Assembly (NCBI RefSeq): GCF_002896965.1
Contig: NZ_LYMM01000029.1
Span: 124,001 to 188,000, forward strand
Direction of reading: 5' to 3'
DNA: 64,000 bases
DNA from: Novosphingobium guangzhouense
GTDB taxonomy: Bacteria > Pseudomonadota > Alphaproteobacteria > Sphingomonadales > Sphingomonadaceae
Shown: in pieces, positions 9,918 through 18,525 of the stretch
Position numbering within the stretch: the first letter of the stretch is position 1
Layout: each line of letters opens with the position of its first letter
Program-made: the position numbers and the translations under genes
The notes under the pieces: model-generated
What the model was told of the DNA's origin: nothing
The model's input: only the letters and a program-made list of their open reading frames with translations
Database searches by the model: none

Positions 9918-11099
9918 ATGACCGACACGCCCGATCTTGATGCGCTGCGCAGCGAAGTGCGCGCCTTTCTTGCCGCAGAAGCGCCTACCGGCTGGCGCGA
10001 CGCAAGCCGCACGCAGGACGACTTCGTGCGCACGCAGCGGGGCTGGTTCGCGAAGCTGGTTCAGGCCGGCTATGCCGTGCCGCACTGGCCGGCCACGTTC
10101 CCCGGCGGCGGGCGCTCTCTGGCCGAACAGAAAGTCATCTACGAAGAGCTGGCCGGTGCCGACTGCCCGCGCCTGCTGCTTTCATTCGTGTCCACCTATC
10201 ACGCCTTCGCCACGTTGCACGAATGCGCAAGCGTGGAGCAGCAGCAACGCTACCTGCCGCGCATCCTTGAAGGCGAAACCTGGTGCCAGGGCTTCTCCGA
10301 ACCCGGCGCCGGGTCCGACCTTGCCGCGATCAAGACGCGCGCCGAGCGCAAGGGCGAAGTCTATGTGGTCAACGGCCAGAAGGTCTGGTCCACCATGGCG
10401 CAATTCGCCGACAAGTGCCTACTGCTGGTGCGCACGTCGGCCGATGGCCCCAAGCAGGCAGGGATCACCTACCTGCTGATGGACATGAAGACGCCCGGCG
10501 TTTCCGTCCGCCCGATCCACCAGATTCAGGGGGACGAGGAATTCGCGGAAATCTTCCTCGACAACGTGGAGATTCCCGTTTCCGAACGCGTCGGCGAAGA
10601 AGGCAAGGGCTGGGCCGTGGCGCAGGCGACACTGGCCTCCGAACGCGGGCTGACGCTGATGGAACTGTCCTATCGCATGCGCGGCGCCCTCTCGCGCGTC
10701 GCCGCGCTGATCCGCGAGAACGGCCGTCAGGACGATCGCGGGTGTCTGCGCGATTTCGGAGAACTCGTCACGCAGGTCGATGCAGTCTGTGCGGTGGCCG
10801 ACCAGTTCCTCGACAACCGTATCAACGGGATCGAGCGGATCGGCGACGCCTCGATCGTCAAGAACAGCTACAGCCGCGCGCTTCGCGCTTACGCCAGGCT
10901 GGGCCTGAGGCTGGGCGGCATGGCAGAGCAATATATCGCGCCGATCACCTTCGGAGACCTCAACACCGGCAACTGGATGGCGGATTTCATGAACTCCTAC
11001 GCCTGGACGATCGCCGGAGGGAGCGAGGAAGTGCAGCGCAACATCATCGCCGAACGCATGCTCGACATGCCGCGCGAACCGAAAGCGTGGGTAGCCTGA
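9918..11099 (+). CDS. Acyl-CoA dehydrogenase, long partner subunit (second pair)
   Basis: A 393-residue acyl-CoA dehydrogenase. Motifs: WCQGFSEPGAGSDLAAI, VVNGQKVWSTMAQ, and the C-terminal WTIAGGSEEVQRNIIAER, the classic cofactor/dimer contact. It resembles the long subunit at 5559-6704. The next gene starts one base after its stop and encodes a shorter dehydrogenase, making a second heteromeric pair on the opposite strand to the first. It probably catalyses alpha,beta-dehydrogenation of a bulky acyl-CoA. Confidence 0.92.
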   Translation: MTDTPDLDALRSEVRAFLAAEAPTGWRDASRTQDDFVRTQRGWFAKLVQAGYAVPHWPATFPGGGRSLAEQKVIYEELAGADCPRLLLSFVSTYHAFATLHECASVEQQQRYLPRILEGETWCQGFSEPGAGSDLAAIKTRAERKGEVYVVNGQKVWSTMAQFADKCLLLVRTSADGPKQAGITYLLMDMKTPGVSVRPIHQIQGDEEFAEIFLDNVEIPVSERVGEEGKGWAVAQATLASERGLTLMELSYRMRGALSRVAALIRENGRQDDRGCLRDFGELVTQVDAVCAVADQFLDNRINGIERIGDASIVKNSYSRALRAYARLGLRLGGMAEQYIAPITFGDLNTGNWMADFMNSYAWTIAGGSEEVQRNIIAERMLDMPREPKAWVA

Positions 11100-11100
11100 C

Positions 11101-12138
11101 ATGATCGAACTCAACGAACTGACCGACGCCGCGCAGAAGGCCTTCCCCGCCGACGCGCTTTCCCCCGGCCGCGACGAAAGCTGGCGGCTGGTGGCGGAAA
11201 TGGGCTGGCTGATGGTGCGCCTGCCCGAGGAAGACGGCGGGCTTGGCCTTGGGCGCGAAGCCTCTAGCGCCATCCATTTCGAAATGGGCCGCGTACTGTC
11301 GACAACGCCGCTGATCCCCGCACAACTGGGCCTGCTGGCGGTGCTGGCAAGTGCAATCCCCGCCCGAGGTGAATGGCTGGAACGGATGGCGGCAGGTGAT
11401 TACGTCCCGCTGCATCTGCTACCGACACGGCTGAAGACAGCCGCCGATGGCGCGATCTCCGGCACGGTCGGCGGGGTCTTTGATGGAGACATGGCGGTGG
11501 GCGTCATTGCCCGGCTGCCCTGCGGCTATGTGCTGGTTCCACTCGACGCGCCCGGAGTATCCGTGGTGGAACGGCCGATCTGGGATACCAGCCGCCGCCT
11601 GTTCGATCTGGTTCTGGAAGGCTTCAAGCCTGATCCCGCGCTGATCCTGACCGACGACGCCGGCGCCCATGCCCTGCACGACGCGATCTCGCCCGAAGCG
11701 CACCTTGCCATCGCGGCGGATTGCCTTGGCGCTGCCAATGCCGCGCTGGAACTGACGATCGAATACATGAAGATGCGCCGCCAGTTCGACCGGCCCATAG
11801 CGATGTTCCAGGCGCTCAAGCACCGGGCGGCCGACATGAAGACCCGCATCGCCGCCGCTGAAGCGCTGCTGTGGAGCCGGGTGCGCGATGAAACCGCCAC
11901 TTACGTTCAGTGCGGCGCGGCCAAGACGCTGGCAGCCGAGGCTTTCGCCTTCGTGACCGAAGAGGCGATCCAGCTTCACGGCGGCATCGGCCTGACCGAA
12001 GAGCACCCGATCCATCGCTTCATGAAGCGCGCAATGCTGAACCTGCAGCTATGCGGCGCACCGGACTGGTGGAACGAACAGGCCGGGCGCGCGGCACTGG
12101 CGGCTTGCAGCGATGGCACCTTGACGGACGCAGGCTGA
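11101..12138 (+). CDS. Acyl-CoA dehydrogenase family protein, short partner subunit (second pair)
   Basis: A 345-residue acyl-CoA dehydrogenase-fold protein with a degenerate N-terminal half. The C-terminal domain is well conserved: MKMRRQFDRPIAMFQALKHR and QLHGGIGLTEEHPIHRFMKR. It begins one base after the stop of the long subunit. The loss of typical FAD-loop motifs in the middle suits a subunit that completes an alpha2beta2 enzyme rather than acting alone; this is inference from pairing and length. Confidence 0.88.
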   Translation: MIELNELTDAAQKAFPADALSPGRDESWRLVAEMGWLMVRLPEEDGGLGLGREASSAIHFEMGRVLSTTPLIPAQLGLLAVLASAIPARGEWLERMAAGDYVPLHLLPTRLKTAADGAISGTVGGVFDGDMAVGVIARLPCGYVLVPLDAPGVSVVERPIWDTSRRLFDLVLEGFKPDPALILTDDAGAHALHDAISPEAHLAIAADCLGAANAALELTIEYMKMRRQFDRPIAMFQALKHRAADMKTRIAAAEALLWSRVRDETATYVQCGAAKTLAAEAFAFVTEEAIQLHGGIGLTEEHPIHRFMKRAMLNLQLCGAPDWWNEQAGRAALAACSDGTLTDAG

Positions 12139-12202
12139 GCCCGCCGCTCCTTGCGCGAAGCGGGGCATGCAACGCCCCGCCGCCATGCTCGTTAAGACCG
12201 GC

Positions 12203-13138
12203 ATGGCCAAGACTTCCGGACATTTCCGAGAGAACATCGTCCTTTATGGCGCGCTTGCCGCAAACATGGGCATCGCCATCGCCAAGTTCGTGGCGGCCGG
12301 GATCGGTGGCTCATCCGCGATGGCGACAGAGGGTGTCCACTCTCTGGTGGACAGCGGCAATCAGATCCTGCTGCTTTACGGCCAGAAGCAGGGCAAACGC
12401 GCGCCCGATGCGGCGCATCCCTTCGGCTATGGCCGAGAGCTTTATTTCTGGGCTTTCGTGGTCGCGATCCTGATCTTCGCGGGTGGCGCGGGGATTTCCA
12501 TTTACGAAGGCATCGCCCACATGCGGGAGCCGCACCCGATCGAAGACCCCTCCCTAAGCTACATCGTGCTGGGCATGGCCTTCGCGATGGAGGGGGCGTC
12601 CTGGGCAATCGCGGTGAAGGAATTCAACCGGGGCCGCGCCGGGCAAAGCTGGTGGCAGGCAATCCGCCGGTCGAAGGACCCGCCGGGCTTCATTGTCCTT
12701 TTCGAAGACAGCGCTGCGCTTATCGGTCTTGTCATCGCGGCGCTTGGCATATGGTCAGCCGGGTATTTTGCCGAACCCCGGCTTGATGGTGCGGCATCGG
12801 TTCTGATCGGGCTGGTGCTGGCAGCGGTGGCCGTATTGCTGGCGCGTGAATCCAAGGGCCTGCTGATCGGCGAAGCTGCCGATCCAGCGCTGATCGCCCA
12901 GTTACGCAACGTGATGGAGGGCAACCCGCATATCACCTCGGTCAACCACGTCAGGACCGTCCACAGTGGGCCGGACTCCGTGTTCGTGGCCATCAGCGCA
13001 GACTTTGCCGACGATCTTCCGATGGGTGAGGCGGAAACCCTGATCGAAGATCTTGAGCTTCGGATGAAGGCGCTCTCCCCCAAGATCACATCGATCTATA
13101 TCAGGCCGGAAAAGCGCGAACAGGCGATGCTGGGATAG
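12203..13138 (+). CDS. Cation diffusion facilitator family transporter
   Basis: Inner-membrane metal/proton antiporter of the CDF family, about 311 residues. Near residue 40 the HSLVDSGNQ helix carries the HxxxD metal site, followed by HPFGYGRELYFWAF. Hydrophobic segments fit five to six membrane helices, then a cytosolic C-terminal domain (about 210-300). The ATG at 12203 (MAKTSGHFREN) fits family N-termini; earlier in-frame ATGs at 12167 and 12185 are possible. It follows the acyl-CoA dehydrogenase pair but has no obvious functional tie to it. Confidence 0.88.
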   Translation: MAKTSGHFRENIVLYGALAANMGIAIAKFVAAGIGGSSAMATEGVHSLVDSGNQILLLYGQKQGKRAPDAAHPFGYGRELYFWAFVVAILIFAGGAGISIYEGIAHMREPHPIEDPSLSYIVLGMAFAMEGASWAIAVKEFNRGRAGQSWWQAIRRSKDPPGFIVLFEDSAALIGLVIAALGIWSAGYFAEPRLDGAASVLIGLVLAAVAVLLARESKGLLIGEAADPALIAQLRNVMEGNPHITSVNHVRTVHSGPDSVFVAISADFADDLPMGEAETLIEDLELRMKALSPKITSIYIRPEKREQAMLG

Positions 13139-13144
13139 CCTGCC

Positions 13145-13176
13145 CTGCCCCCTCCCCCAAGCGGGACAGGGGGCAG
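13145..13176. terminator. Hairpin between convergent genes
   Basis: CTGCCCCCT (13145-13153) pairs perfectly with AGGGGGCAG (13168-13176) across a 14-base loop, between the end of the cation transporter and the end of the E1 beta gene. It has no T-tract, so it may act as a weak bidirectional terminator or an mRNA-stabilising hairpin. Confidence 0.55.
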
Positions 13177-13186
13177 AAGGCTTGGC

Positions 13187-14206
13187 TCAGATCGCCAGAA
13201 GCCGCTTGGCCTCTGCCACGATTTCGGGCGGCTGGACGAGATAGGCGTCCTCAAGCTTCTTGGCGAAAGGCACCGCGCAGTAAGGCGCGCCAAGGCGGCC
13301 GACCGGCGCCTTGAGCTTGCCGAACAGCACTTCCTGCGCGGTCGCCGCGATCTCTGCGCCGGGGCCGAAGTTGCGCCCTGCCTCATGCACCACCAGCAGG
13401 CGGCCGGTCTTCTCTGCCGAGGCCAGAACCGTTTCCTTGTCCCACGGCGAGATCGTGCGCAGATCCACCACTTCCACCGAAATGCCCGCCGCCGTCAGTT
13501 CCTCGACAGCCTGCATCACGGTAAACATCATCTGCCCATAGGAAACGATCGTGAGGTCGCTTCCCGGCATCACCACGTTGGCCTTGCCGATCGGGATCGG
13601 GCCCTGATTGACGGGCACGTCCATCGGCACGAACAGCGTCTTGCCGCTTTCGATGATGATGACAGGATCGGGATCCTGGATCGCCGAAAGGTAAAGGCCC
13701 TTCATGTCCGCCGGGGTCCAGGGGATCACCACCTTGATGCCGGCGGTATGCGCGAACCATGCCTCGTAGAAGTCGGCATGCTGCCCGGCAGTCTGGTTGC
13801 CCGCGCCGGTCAGGGTACGGATCACCAACGGCACCTGGCTCTGCCCGCCCGACATGAAGCGCAGCTTGGCCGCATGGTTCACGATCATGTCCATGGCCAC
13901 GGTCGTGAAGTTCATCAGCATGATTTCGGCGACCGGCTTGTAACCGGCCATCGCCGCACCGATCGCCGCGCCCATGATCGCCTGTTCGGAGATCGGGGTG
14001 GAACGCACGCGCAGGGTGCCGAACTTGCTCGACAGCCCGCGCGTCACACCGACGACACCGCCACCTTCATTATCGGCGATATCCTCGCCCAGCACGAGAA
14101 CCTTGGGATCGGCCTCCATCGCCTCCATCAGCGCGGCGTTGATCGCCTGCAGGCCGTTCATCTTCACCGTTTCGACAACGGGTGCTTCAAGAGTATCGGT
14201 GCTCAT
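13187..14206 (-). CDS. 2-oxoacid dehydrogenase E1 component, beta subunit
   Basis: Beta subunit (339 residues) of a thiamine-diphosphate-dependent 2-oxoacid dehydrogenase of the pyruvate/acetoin/branched-chain type. Seen: VLGEDIADNEGGGVVGVTRGL near residue 40 and the transketolase C-terminal region (VEVVDLRTISPWDKETV). The ATG overlaps the alpha-subunit stop (ATGA). No E2 or E3 gene lies next to the pair, unlike a normal pyruvate dehydrogenase operon, and the flavoprotein upstream suggests a catabolic 2-oxoacid or acetoin-like substrate. Confidence 0.9.
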   Translation of the reverse strand: MSTDTLEAPVVETVKMNGLQAINAALMEAMEADPKVLVLGEDIADNEGGGVVGVTRGLSSKFGTLRVRSTPISEQAIMGAAIGAAMAGYKPVAEIMLMNFTTVAMDMIVNHAAKLRFMSGGQSQVPLVIRTLTGAGNQTAGQHADFYEAWFAHTAGIKVVIPWTPADMKGLYLSAIQDPDPVIIIESGKTLFVPMDVPVNQGPIPIGKANVVMPGSDLTIVSYGQMMFTVMQAVEELTAAGISVEVVDLRTISPWDKETVLASAEKTGRLLVVHEAGRNFGPGAEIAATAQEVLFGKLKAPVGRLGAPYCAVPFAKKLEDAYLVQPPEIVAEAKRLLAI

Positions 14207-15201
14207 GCCGCAATCTCCTCGGCAAAGACGTCGCGGCGCAGTTCGTCGTCGGACGGGAATTCGCAGGCCATGGCATATTCGATGGCGTCGTTGACTTCGG
14301 CTTCGATCTTCGCGGTCAGCGCATCGAGTTCATCGGCGGTGGCAACGCCATCGTCGATCAGCTTCTGACGGAAGCGCGGCAGCGGATCGGCCTCGATCGC
14401 GGCGGCCTTTTCTTCCTTGGTCATGTAGGCGTCGTTATCGCCGAAGACATGGCCCATGAAGCGGAAGGTCTTGCACTCCAGCAGGGTCGGGCCTTCACCG
14501 GCGCGGGCGCGCTCGATCGCGGCATGGGCGTGGGCGTAGACGTCCAGCGGATCGTTGCCGTCCACGGTGTAGCCGGGCATGCCATAGCCGATCGCGCGCT
14601 TGGCGATGAAGTCCACCGAAGTGCCGTTTTCATACCGCGTATGCTCGGCAAAACCGTTGTTCTGGCACACGAAGATCACCGGCAGCTTCCAGACGGAGGC
14701 AAGGTTGAGCGCTTCGTGGAAAGCGCCGATGTTGCTGGCACCGTCCCCGAAGTAGGCCACCGTTACCTGCTTCGTCCCGTCAAGCAGCGACGCCCAGCCG
14801 AAGCCATTGGCAATCGGCATGGAGGAACCGACGATGCCCGTCGTCACCATCACGCCGGTTTCCGGGTGAGTGAGGTGCATCGGGCCGCCCTTGCCCTTGC
14901 AGGTGCCGTCGACACGCCCGCAGATTTCCGCCCACAGGGGGCGCAGCGGCATGTCCTTGGCAACCATATCGTGGATGCCGCGATAGATCGTGCAGATCTT
15001 GTCGTCGTCGTTCAGCAGCACCGAGATCGACGAGGGAATGCACTCCTGCCCGCGCGCCGAATAATACGGCGCGGTAATACGGCCGCGGCGGATCTGCTGG
15101 CGGGTGAGATCGTCGTTTCGCTCGATGCGGATCATCCGCCGATAGATATCGAGCTGCGTGGCGGCGTCGGGGGTGGCCCGGTTCTGTAGCGTGTCGCTCA
15201 T
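14203..15201 (-). CDS. 2-oxoacid dehydrogenase E1 component, alpha subunit
   Basis: Alpha subunit of 332 residues. The thiamine diphosphate motif is complete: GDG at 152-154 through NN at 181-182. Also seen: GGPMHL and the YRGIHDMVAKDMPL region. The ATG at 15201 follows AGAGGA at good spacing and is preferred to an upstream in-frame start. It decarboxylates a 2-oxoacid and passes the acyl group to a lipoyl E2 encoded elsewhere. It is coupled to the beta gene by a 4-base overlap. Confidence 0.92.
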   Translation of the reverse strand: MSDTLQNRATPDAATQLDIYRRMIRIERNDDLTRQQIRRGRITAPYYSARGQECIPSSISVLLNDDDKICTIYRGIHDMVAKDMPLRPLWAEICGRVDGTCKGKGGPMHLTHPETGVMVTTGIVGSSMPIANGFGWASLLDGTKQVTVAYFGDGASNIGAFHEALNLASVWKLPVIFVCQNNGFAEHTRYENGTSVDFIAKRAIGYGMPGYTVDGNDPLDVYAHAHAAIERARAGEGPTLLECKTFRFMGHVFGDNDAYMTKEEKAAAIEADPLPRFRQKLIDDGVATADELDALTAKIEAEVNDAIEYAMACEFPSDDELRRDVFAEEIAA

Positions 15202-15306
15202 GGTTCCTCTCTCGGACAGCTCTTCGCTGCTGGGATTGCTGAACATTGGTTCAGGGCAGGCCCCGCTGGCAAGGACGGGCGAACCGCCCCTGCGGTATCT
15301 GCGGGA

Positions 15307-17046
15307 TCAGGCGCCCTGGCCGGACGCCTGCCCAGGCACCTGCCCCGACACCTGCCCCGGCACCTGATTACCAAGGCCCGCCGCGTGCTTGGCCGCGATC
15401 CAGCCGAAGGTCATCGACGGCCCCACGCTTGCCCCCGCACCGGGGTAGACGCGCCCCATAGGCGATGCGGTGGTGACGCCGCAGGCATAGAGCCCCTCGA
15501 TCACCGAGCCGTCCTTTCGCAGCACGCGCGAATCGCAGTCGCACACGACGCCGCCGTAAGTGCCGACGTCGCCCGGATAGACGGCGAAGGCATAGAACGG
15601 CCCCTTGTCGATGGAGCCCATCGTCTGGTTGGGGCCACCCTTGAAGAAGGGGTCGCCCAGGAAGTTGTCGTAGGCGCGTTCTCCGCGCTGGAAATCCTCG
15701 TCGCGGCCGCCGCGCACGAAGCCGTTCCATCGCGTGACGGTTGCCTCCAGCGCCCCCGGTGGCACGCCGATCGCCTCGGCCAGCGCGCCGATGCTATCGG
15801 CCCGGCGCATCCAGCCGGAAGCAAGCCACTTGGTCATGTTCTTCTTCGCCATGCCCTTACCGGCGACGGCGTATTCGTCCATGTACTGCTGGTCGAGGAT
15901 CGCCCAGCTGGGCACGGCGGGCACGGTGCGGTTACGCACCAGCATCGTTTCGCAGAACTCCTCGTAGGAACCGCCTTCGTTCATGTAGCGCAGGCCCGAC
16001 TGGTCCACCTGGATCGCGTGGGGCTTGGCCGTGGTGCTCTGCGTGCCGGGCTTGACGTAGTCTGTGTCCCAGCCGGGCGCGTCGGTCATCTGGAAGCCGA
16101 CCATCTGGTCCATCTGCGCCAGCGCGGCGCCTTTCGCAGCCAGTTCGCGGTGCATGTCGCCGGTATCGGTTTCAATGCCGTTGGACCACTTCGCCTGCGT
16201 TCCGGGCATATAGGCATCGCGCATTGCCTGGTTCATGGCAAAGCCGCCCGCGTTCATCAGGATGCCCAGCCGGGCGCCCACGCGCCAGGGCTTACCGTCC
16301 TTCTCGGTGACGACGCCCACTGCCTTGTCGCCATCCATGACCACTTCGCTGACCGGGGAATTCACGCGGACATCCGCCGCCTGTTTCTCAAGCACGGCCT
16401 TGAGCATCCGCCCCTGTAGCGCCGCGCCCGCGGTAACCCAGTGCTTGCCGGCAATCTTGCCCGCCACGAACTTGAAGGCGATCTTGATGAAAGTCCGCTT
16501 GATCGCCCAGGAATGCTTCATGAAGGGCAGCTTCATCCCGTCGTCCAGCTTCACCGGCACTTCCAGGAAGCCCTTGCGCAGCTTGCCCGCCCATTCCTTG
16601 CCCAGTTCGTTCTTGTCGAACGGCAGCGCGGTTACGGTGCGGCTGGTCTTCATGCCGCCGGGAAGTTCATCGTAGTAATCCGGCCAGAAGGTGGAGCCGC
16701 GTTCCATGCGCACCCCTTGCGAGACGATGAAGTCCAGCATCCGGGGTGCCTCCACCGCATACGTGCGGCGGCGCGCCGGGCTGGTGCCAGGGGAATCGGC
16801 ATCGTCCGGCACAACGGCGTCAAGGTACTGGCAGGCGCGTTCCAGACTGTCCTCGCCGGGGTCCATGAAGCGGTTGTTGGGTATCCACATGACCCCGCCG
16901 GACTTCGCCGTGGTGCCGCCGACCCATTGCGCTTTTTCAAGGATCACCACCGACTTTCCAGCCTGCTTCATCAGCAGTGCCGAAGCCATCGAACCCGCCC
17001 CGCTACCCACGACCACCCAGTCGAAAGTCTCGTCGAACTGCGTCAT
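15307..17046 (-). CDS. FAD-dependent oxidoreductase, 3-ketosteroid delta1-dehydrogenase-like (second copy)
   Basis: A 579-residue flavoprotein, paralogous to the one at 7591-9369. VVVGSGAGSM lies at residues 11-20, WVGGTTAKSGGVMWIPNN follows, and the C-terminal FAD motif is YPGAGASVGPSMTFGW. The last 18 residues are a low-complexity tail built on VPGQ/SGQ units. The start at 17046 is set by MTQFDETFDW immediately before the Rossmann strand. It lies 105 bases upstream of the E1 alpha/beta genes on the same strand and is divergent from an enoyl-CoA hydratase. Its substrate may be a cyclic ketone or ketosteroid. Confidence 0.86.
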   Translation of the reverse strand: MTQFDETFDWVVVGSGAGSMASALLMKQAGKSVVILEKAQWVGGTTAKSGGVMWIPNNRFMDPGEDSLERACQYLDAVVPDDADSPGTSPARRRTYAVEAPRMLDFIVSQGVRMERGSTFWPDYYDELPGGMKTSRTVTALPFDKNELGKEWAGKLRKGFLEVPVKLDDGMKLPFMKHSWAIKRTFIKIAFKFVAGKIAGKHWVTAGAALQGRMLKAVLEKQAADVRVNSPVSEVVMDGDKAVGVVTEKDGKPWRVGARLGILMNAGGFAMNQAMRDAYMPGTQAKWSNGIETDTGDMHRELAAKGAALAQMDQMVGFQMTDAPGWDTDYVKPGTQSTTAKPHAIQVDQSGLRYMNEGGSYEEFCETMLVRNRTVPAVPSWAILDQQYMDEYAVAGKGMAKKNMTKWLASGWMRRADSIGALAEAIGVPPGALEATVTRWNGFVRGGRDEDFQRGERAYDNFLGDPFFKGGPNQTMGSIDKGPFYAFAVYPGDVGTYGGVVCDCDSRVLRKDGSVIEGLYACGVTTASPMGRVYPGAGASVGPSMTFGWIAAKHAAGLGNQVPGQVSGQVPGQASGQGA

Positions 17047-17237
17047 CGTGCCATCACCTCTCCACCGTGCCGCGCTGCTGCGCATGCGTTCAGCCCGGTA
17101 GATCGGACTTCGCCGGCTTTGGCAACGCGGGGGCGCAAGGTTTCGCCCGAGCGAAGGGTTGGGCGTGAAATGCGTTTTCCTGTGGCTCTCGCGCGCGTGC
17201 GTCCTAAGACGCTGGAGGGAAGAGGAGACCTGCCGAA

Positions 17238-18059
17238 ATGACCGATACCGCACCGACGCTGCCCCCGACGCTGCCCACCCTGGCGACGATCGCGATGGCC
17301 CGCGAAGGACGGCTGCTGCGCATCACGCTCAACCGGCCCGATGCGCTGAACGCGGTGAACCTTCAGCTTCACGACGATCTGGCAGAGGCGATGTGGTTCG
17401 CGCAGGTCGATACCGGATCGGACGTTATCGTGCTGACCGGCGCCGGGCGCGCCTTTTCGGCAGGCGGCGACCTTGACCATATCGAGAACAACGCAAGGAA
17501 CCCGCACCTCTTCGACCACGAGACGCGCGTGGCAAAGCGCATCGTCTCCACCCTGCTGGATATCGACAAGCCGGTGGTGTGCCGGATGAACGGCCATGCG
17601 GTGGGCCTTGGCGCGACACTGGCGCTGCTGTGCGACGTGATCTTTGCCGCAGAGGGCGCAAGGATCGGCGATCCGCACGTCGGTCTGGGCCTTGTGGCGG
17701 GGGATGGCGGGGCCGTGATCTGGGCACAGCGCATCGGCCTGACGCGGGCTAAGGAATATCTCCTGACCGGCGATCTGCTTACCGCGGCAAGGGCGGCCGA
17801 GATCGGCCTGATCAATCATTGCGTCCCGGCGGATGAGCTCGACGCGCGGGTGGACGCATTCTGCGCAAAGCTGCTGGCCGGCGCGATGGTGGCAATCCGC
17901 GCCACCAAGATCCTGACCAACCTTGAACTCAAGCGTCTGGCGACGGCGCTGATGGATGCCGGGATCGCCTATGAAAGCGTGTCCGTGCGCAGCGCCGACC
18001 ATCTGGAAGGCATTCAGGCGCTGAGGGAAAAGCGCCCGCCGAACTTCACCGGGCGCTGA
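17238..18059 (+). CDS. Enoyl-CoA hydratase/isomerase family protein
   Basis: A 273-residue crotonase. Seen: ITLNRPDALNAVN, the oxyanion-hole segments AFSAGGDLDHIE and MNGHAVGLGATLALLCDV, and DPHVGLGLVAGDGGAVIWA. The C-terminus ends in EKRPPNFTGR, like crotonases that work on bulky CoA esters. It hydrates or isomerises an enoyl-CoA made by the neighbouring dehydrogenases. The ATG follows a GGAAGAGGAGA ribosome site. It is divergent from the second KstD-like gene across 191 bases that probably carry promoters for both. Confidence 0.92.
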   Translation: MTDTAPTLPPTLPTLATIAMAREGRLLRITLNRPDALNAVNLQLHDDLAEAMWFAQVDTGSDVIVLTGAGRAFSAGGDLDHIENNARNPHLFDHETRVAKRIVSTLLDIDKPVVCRMNGHAVGLGATLALLCDVIFAAEGARIGDPHVGLGLVAGDGGAVIWAQRIGLTRAKEYLLTGDLLTAARAAEIGLINHCVPADELDARVDAFCAKLLAGAMVAIRATKILTNLELKRLATALMDAGIAYESVSVRSADHLEGIQALREKRPPNFTGR

Positions 18060-18088
18060 ACCTTTCGGCCGCCTTCAGCCCTTAGCCC

Positions 18089-18421
18089 TCAGCCCGGAAC
18101 CACGCGTTCGCCATGTTCGGTGAACAACGCGGTGTAGCAGGTGCCGAAGTCCTGCGCGTCGCTCTGCGTCAGTTCGCCGGACTTGGACGCCGCACCGATC
18201 GCGCTCAGGAACGCCATCGGGTCGTCCGCTTCGATATCGTAGATCGCAAGGTATTCGTTGGGGTCCTCGCCCATCAGGCGCGCGGCCAGCTTGTAGCGCT
18301 GCGCGCCTGCCATGCCGAACGTGTTGACCAGTTCGGGCAGGTGCTTGGTATCATACCATTCGTGGTACTCCGCCTCACGGCCGGGCTGCGGACGGGTAAG
18401 CGCGACGAGCTTCATCTTCAT
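18089..18421 (-). CDS. EthD-like dimeric alpha-beta barrel protein
   Basis: A small 110-residue protein with the EYHEWYDTKHLPEL motif of the EthD/dimeric alpha-beta-barrel superfamily. Such proteins often sit in catabolic clusters as small enzymes or accessory factors; the exact role is unknown. It is convergent with the enoyl-CoA hydratase and lies downstream of the AraC regulator on the same strand, with 104 bases between them. Confidence 0.75.
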   Translation of the reverse strand: MKMKLVALTRPQPGREAEYHEWYDTKHLPELVNTFGMAGAQRYKLAARLMGEDPNEYLAIYDIEADDPMAFLSAIGAASKSGELTQSDAQDFGTCYTALFTEHGERVVPG

Positions 18422-18525
18422 GGGTATTCCCCTTCTTCTGGCTTCCTCGCGGAAACGATCAGCCAGCCCCGGCAGCGATGCAAGCGGGCACTATCCAGCG
18501 CGCGCAAAGCATCGCCCCGCCGTAC

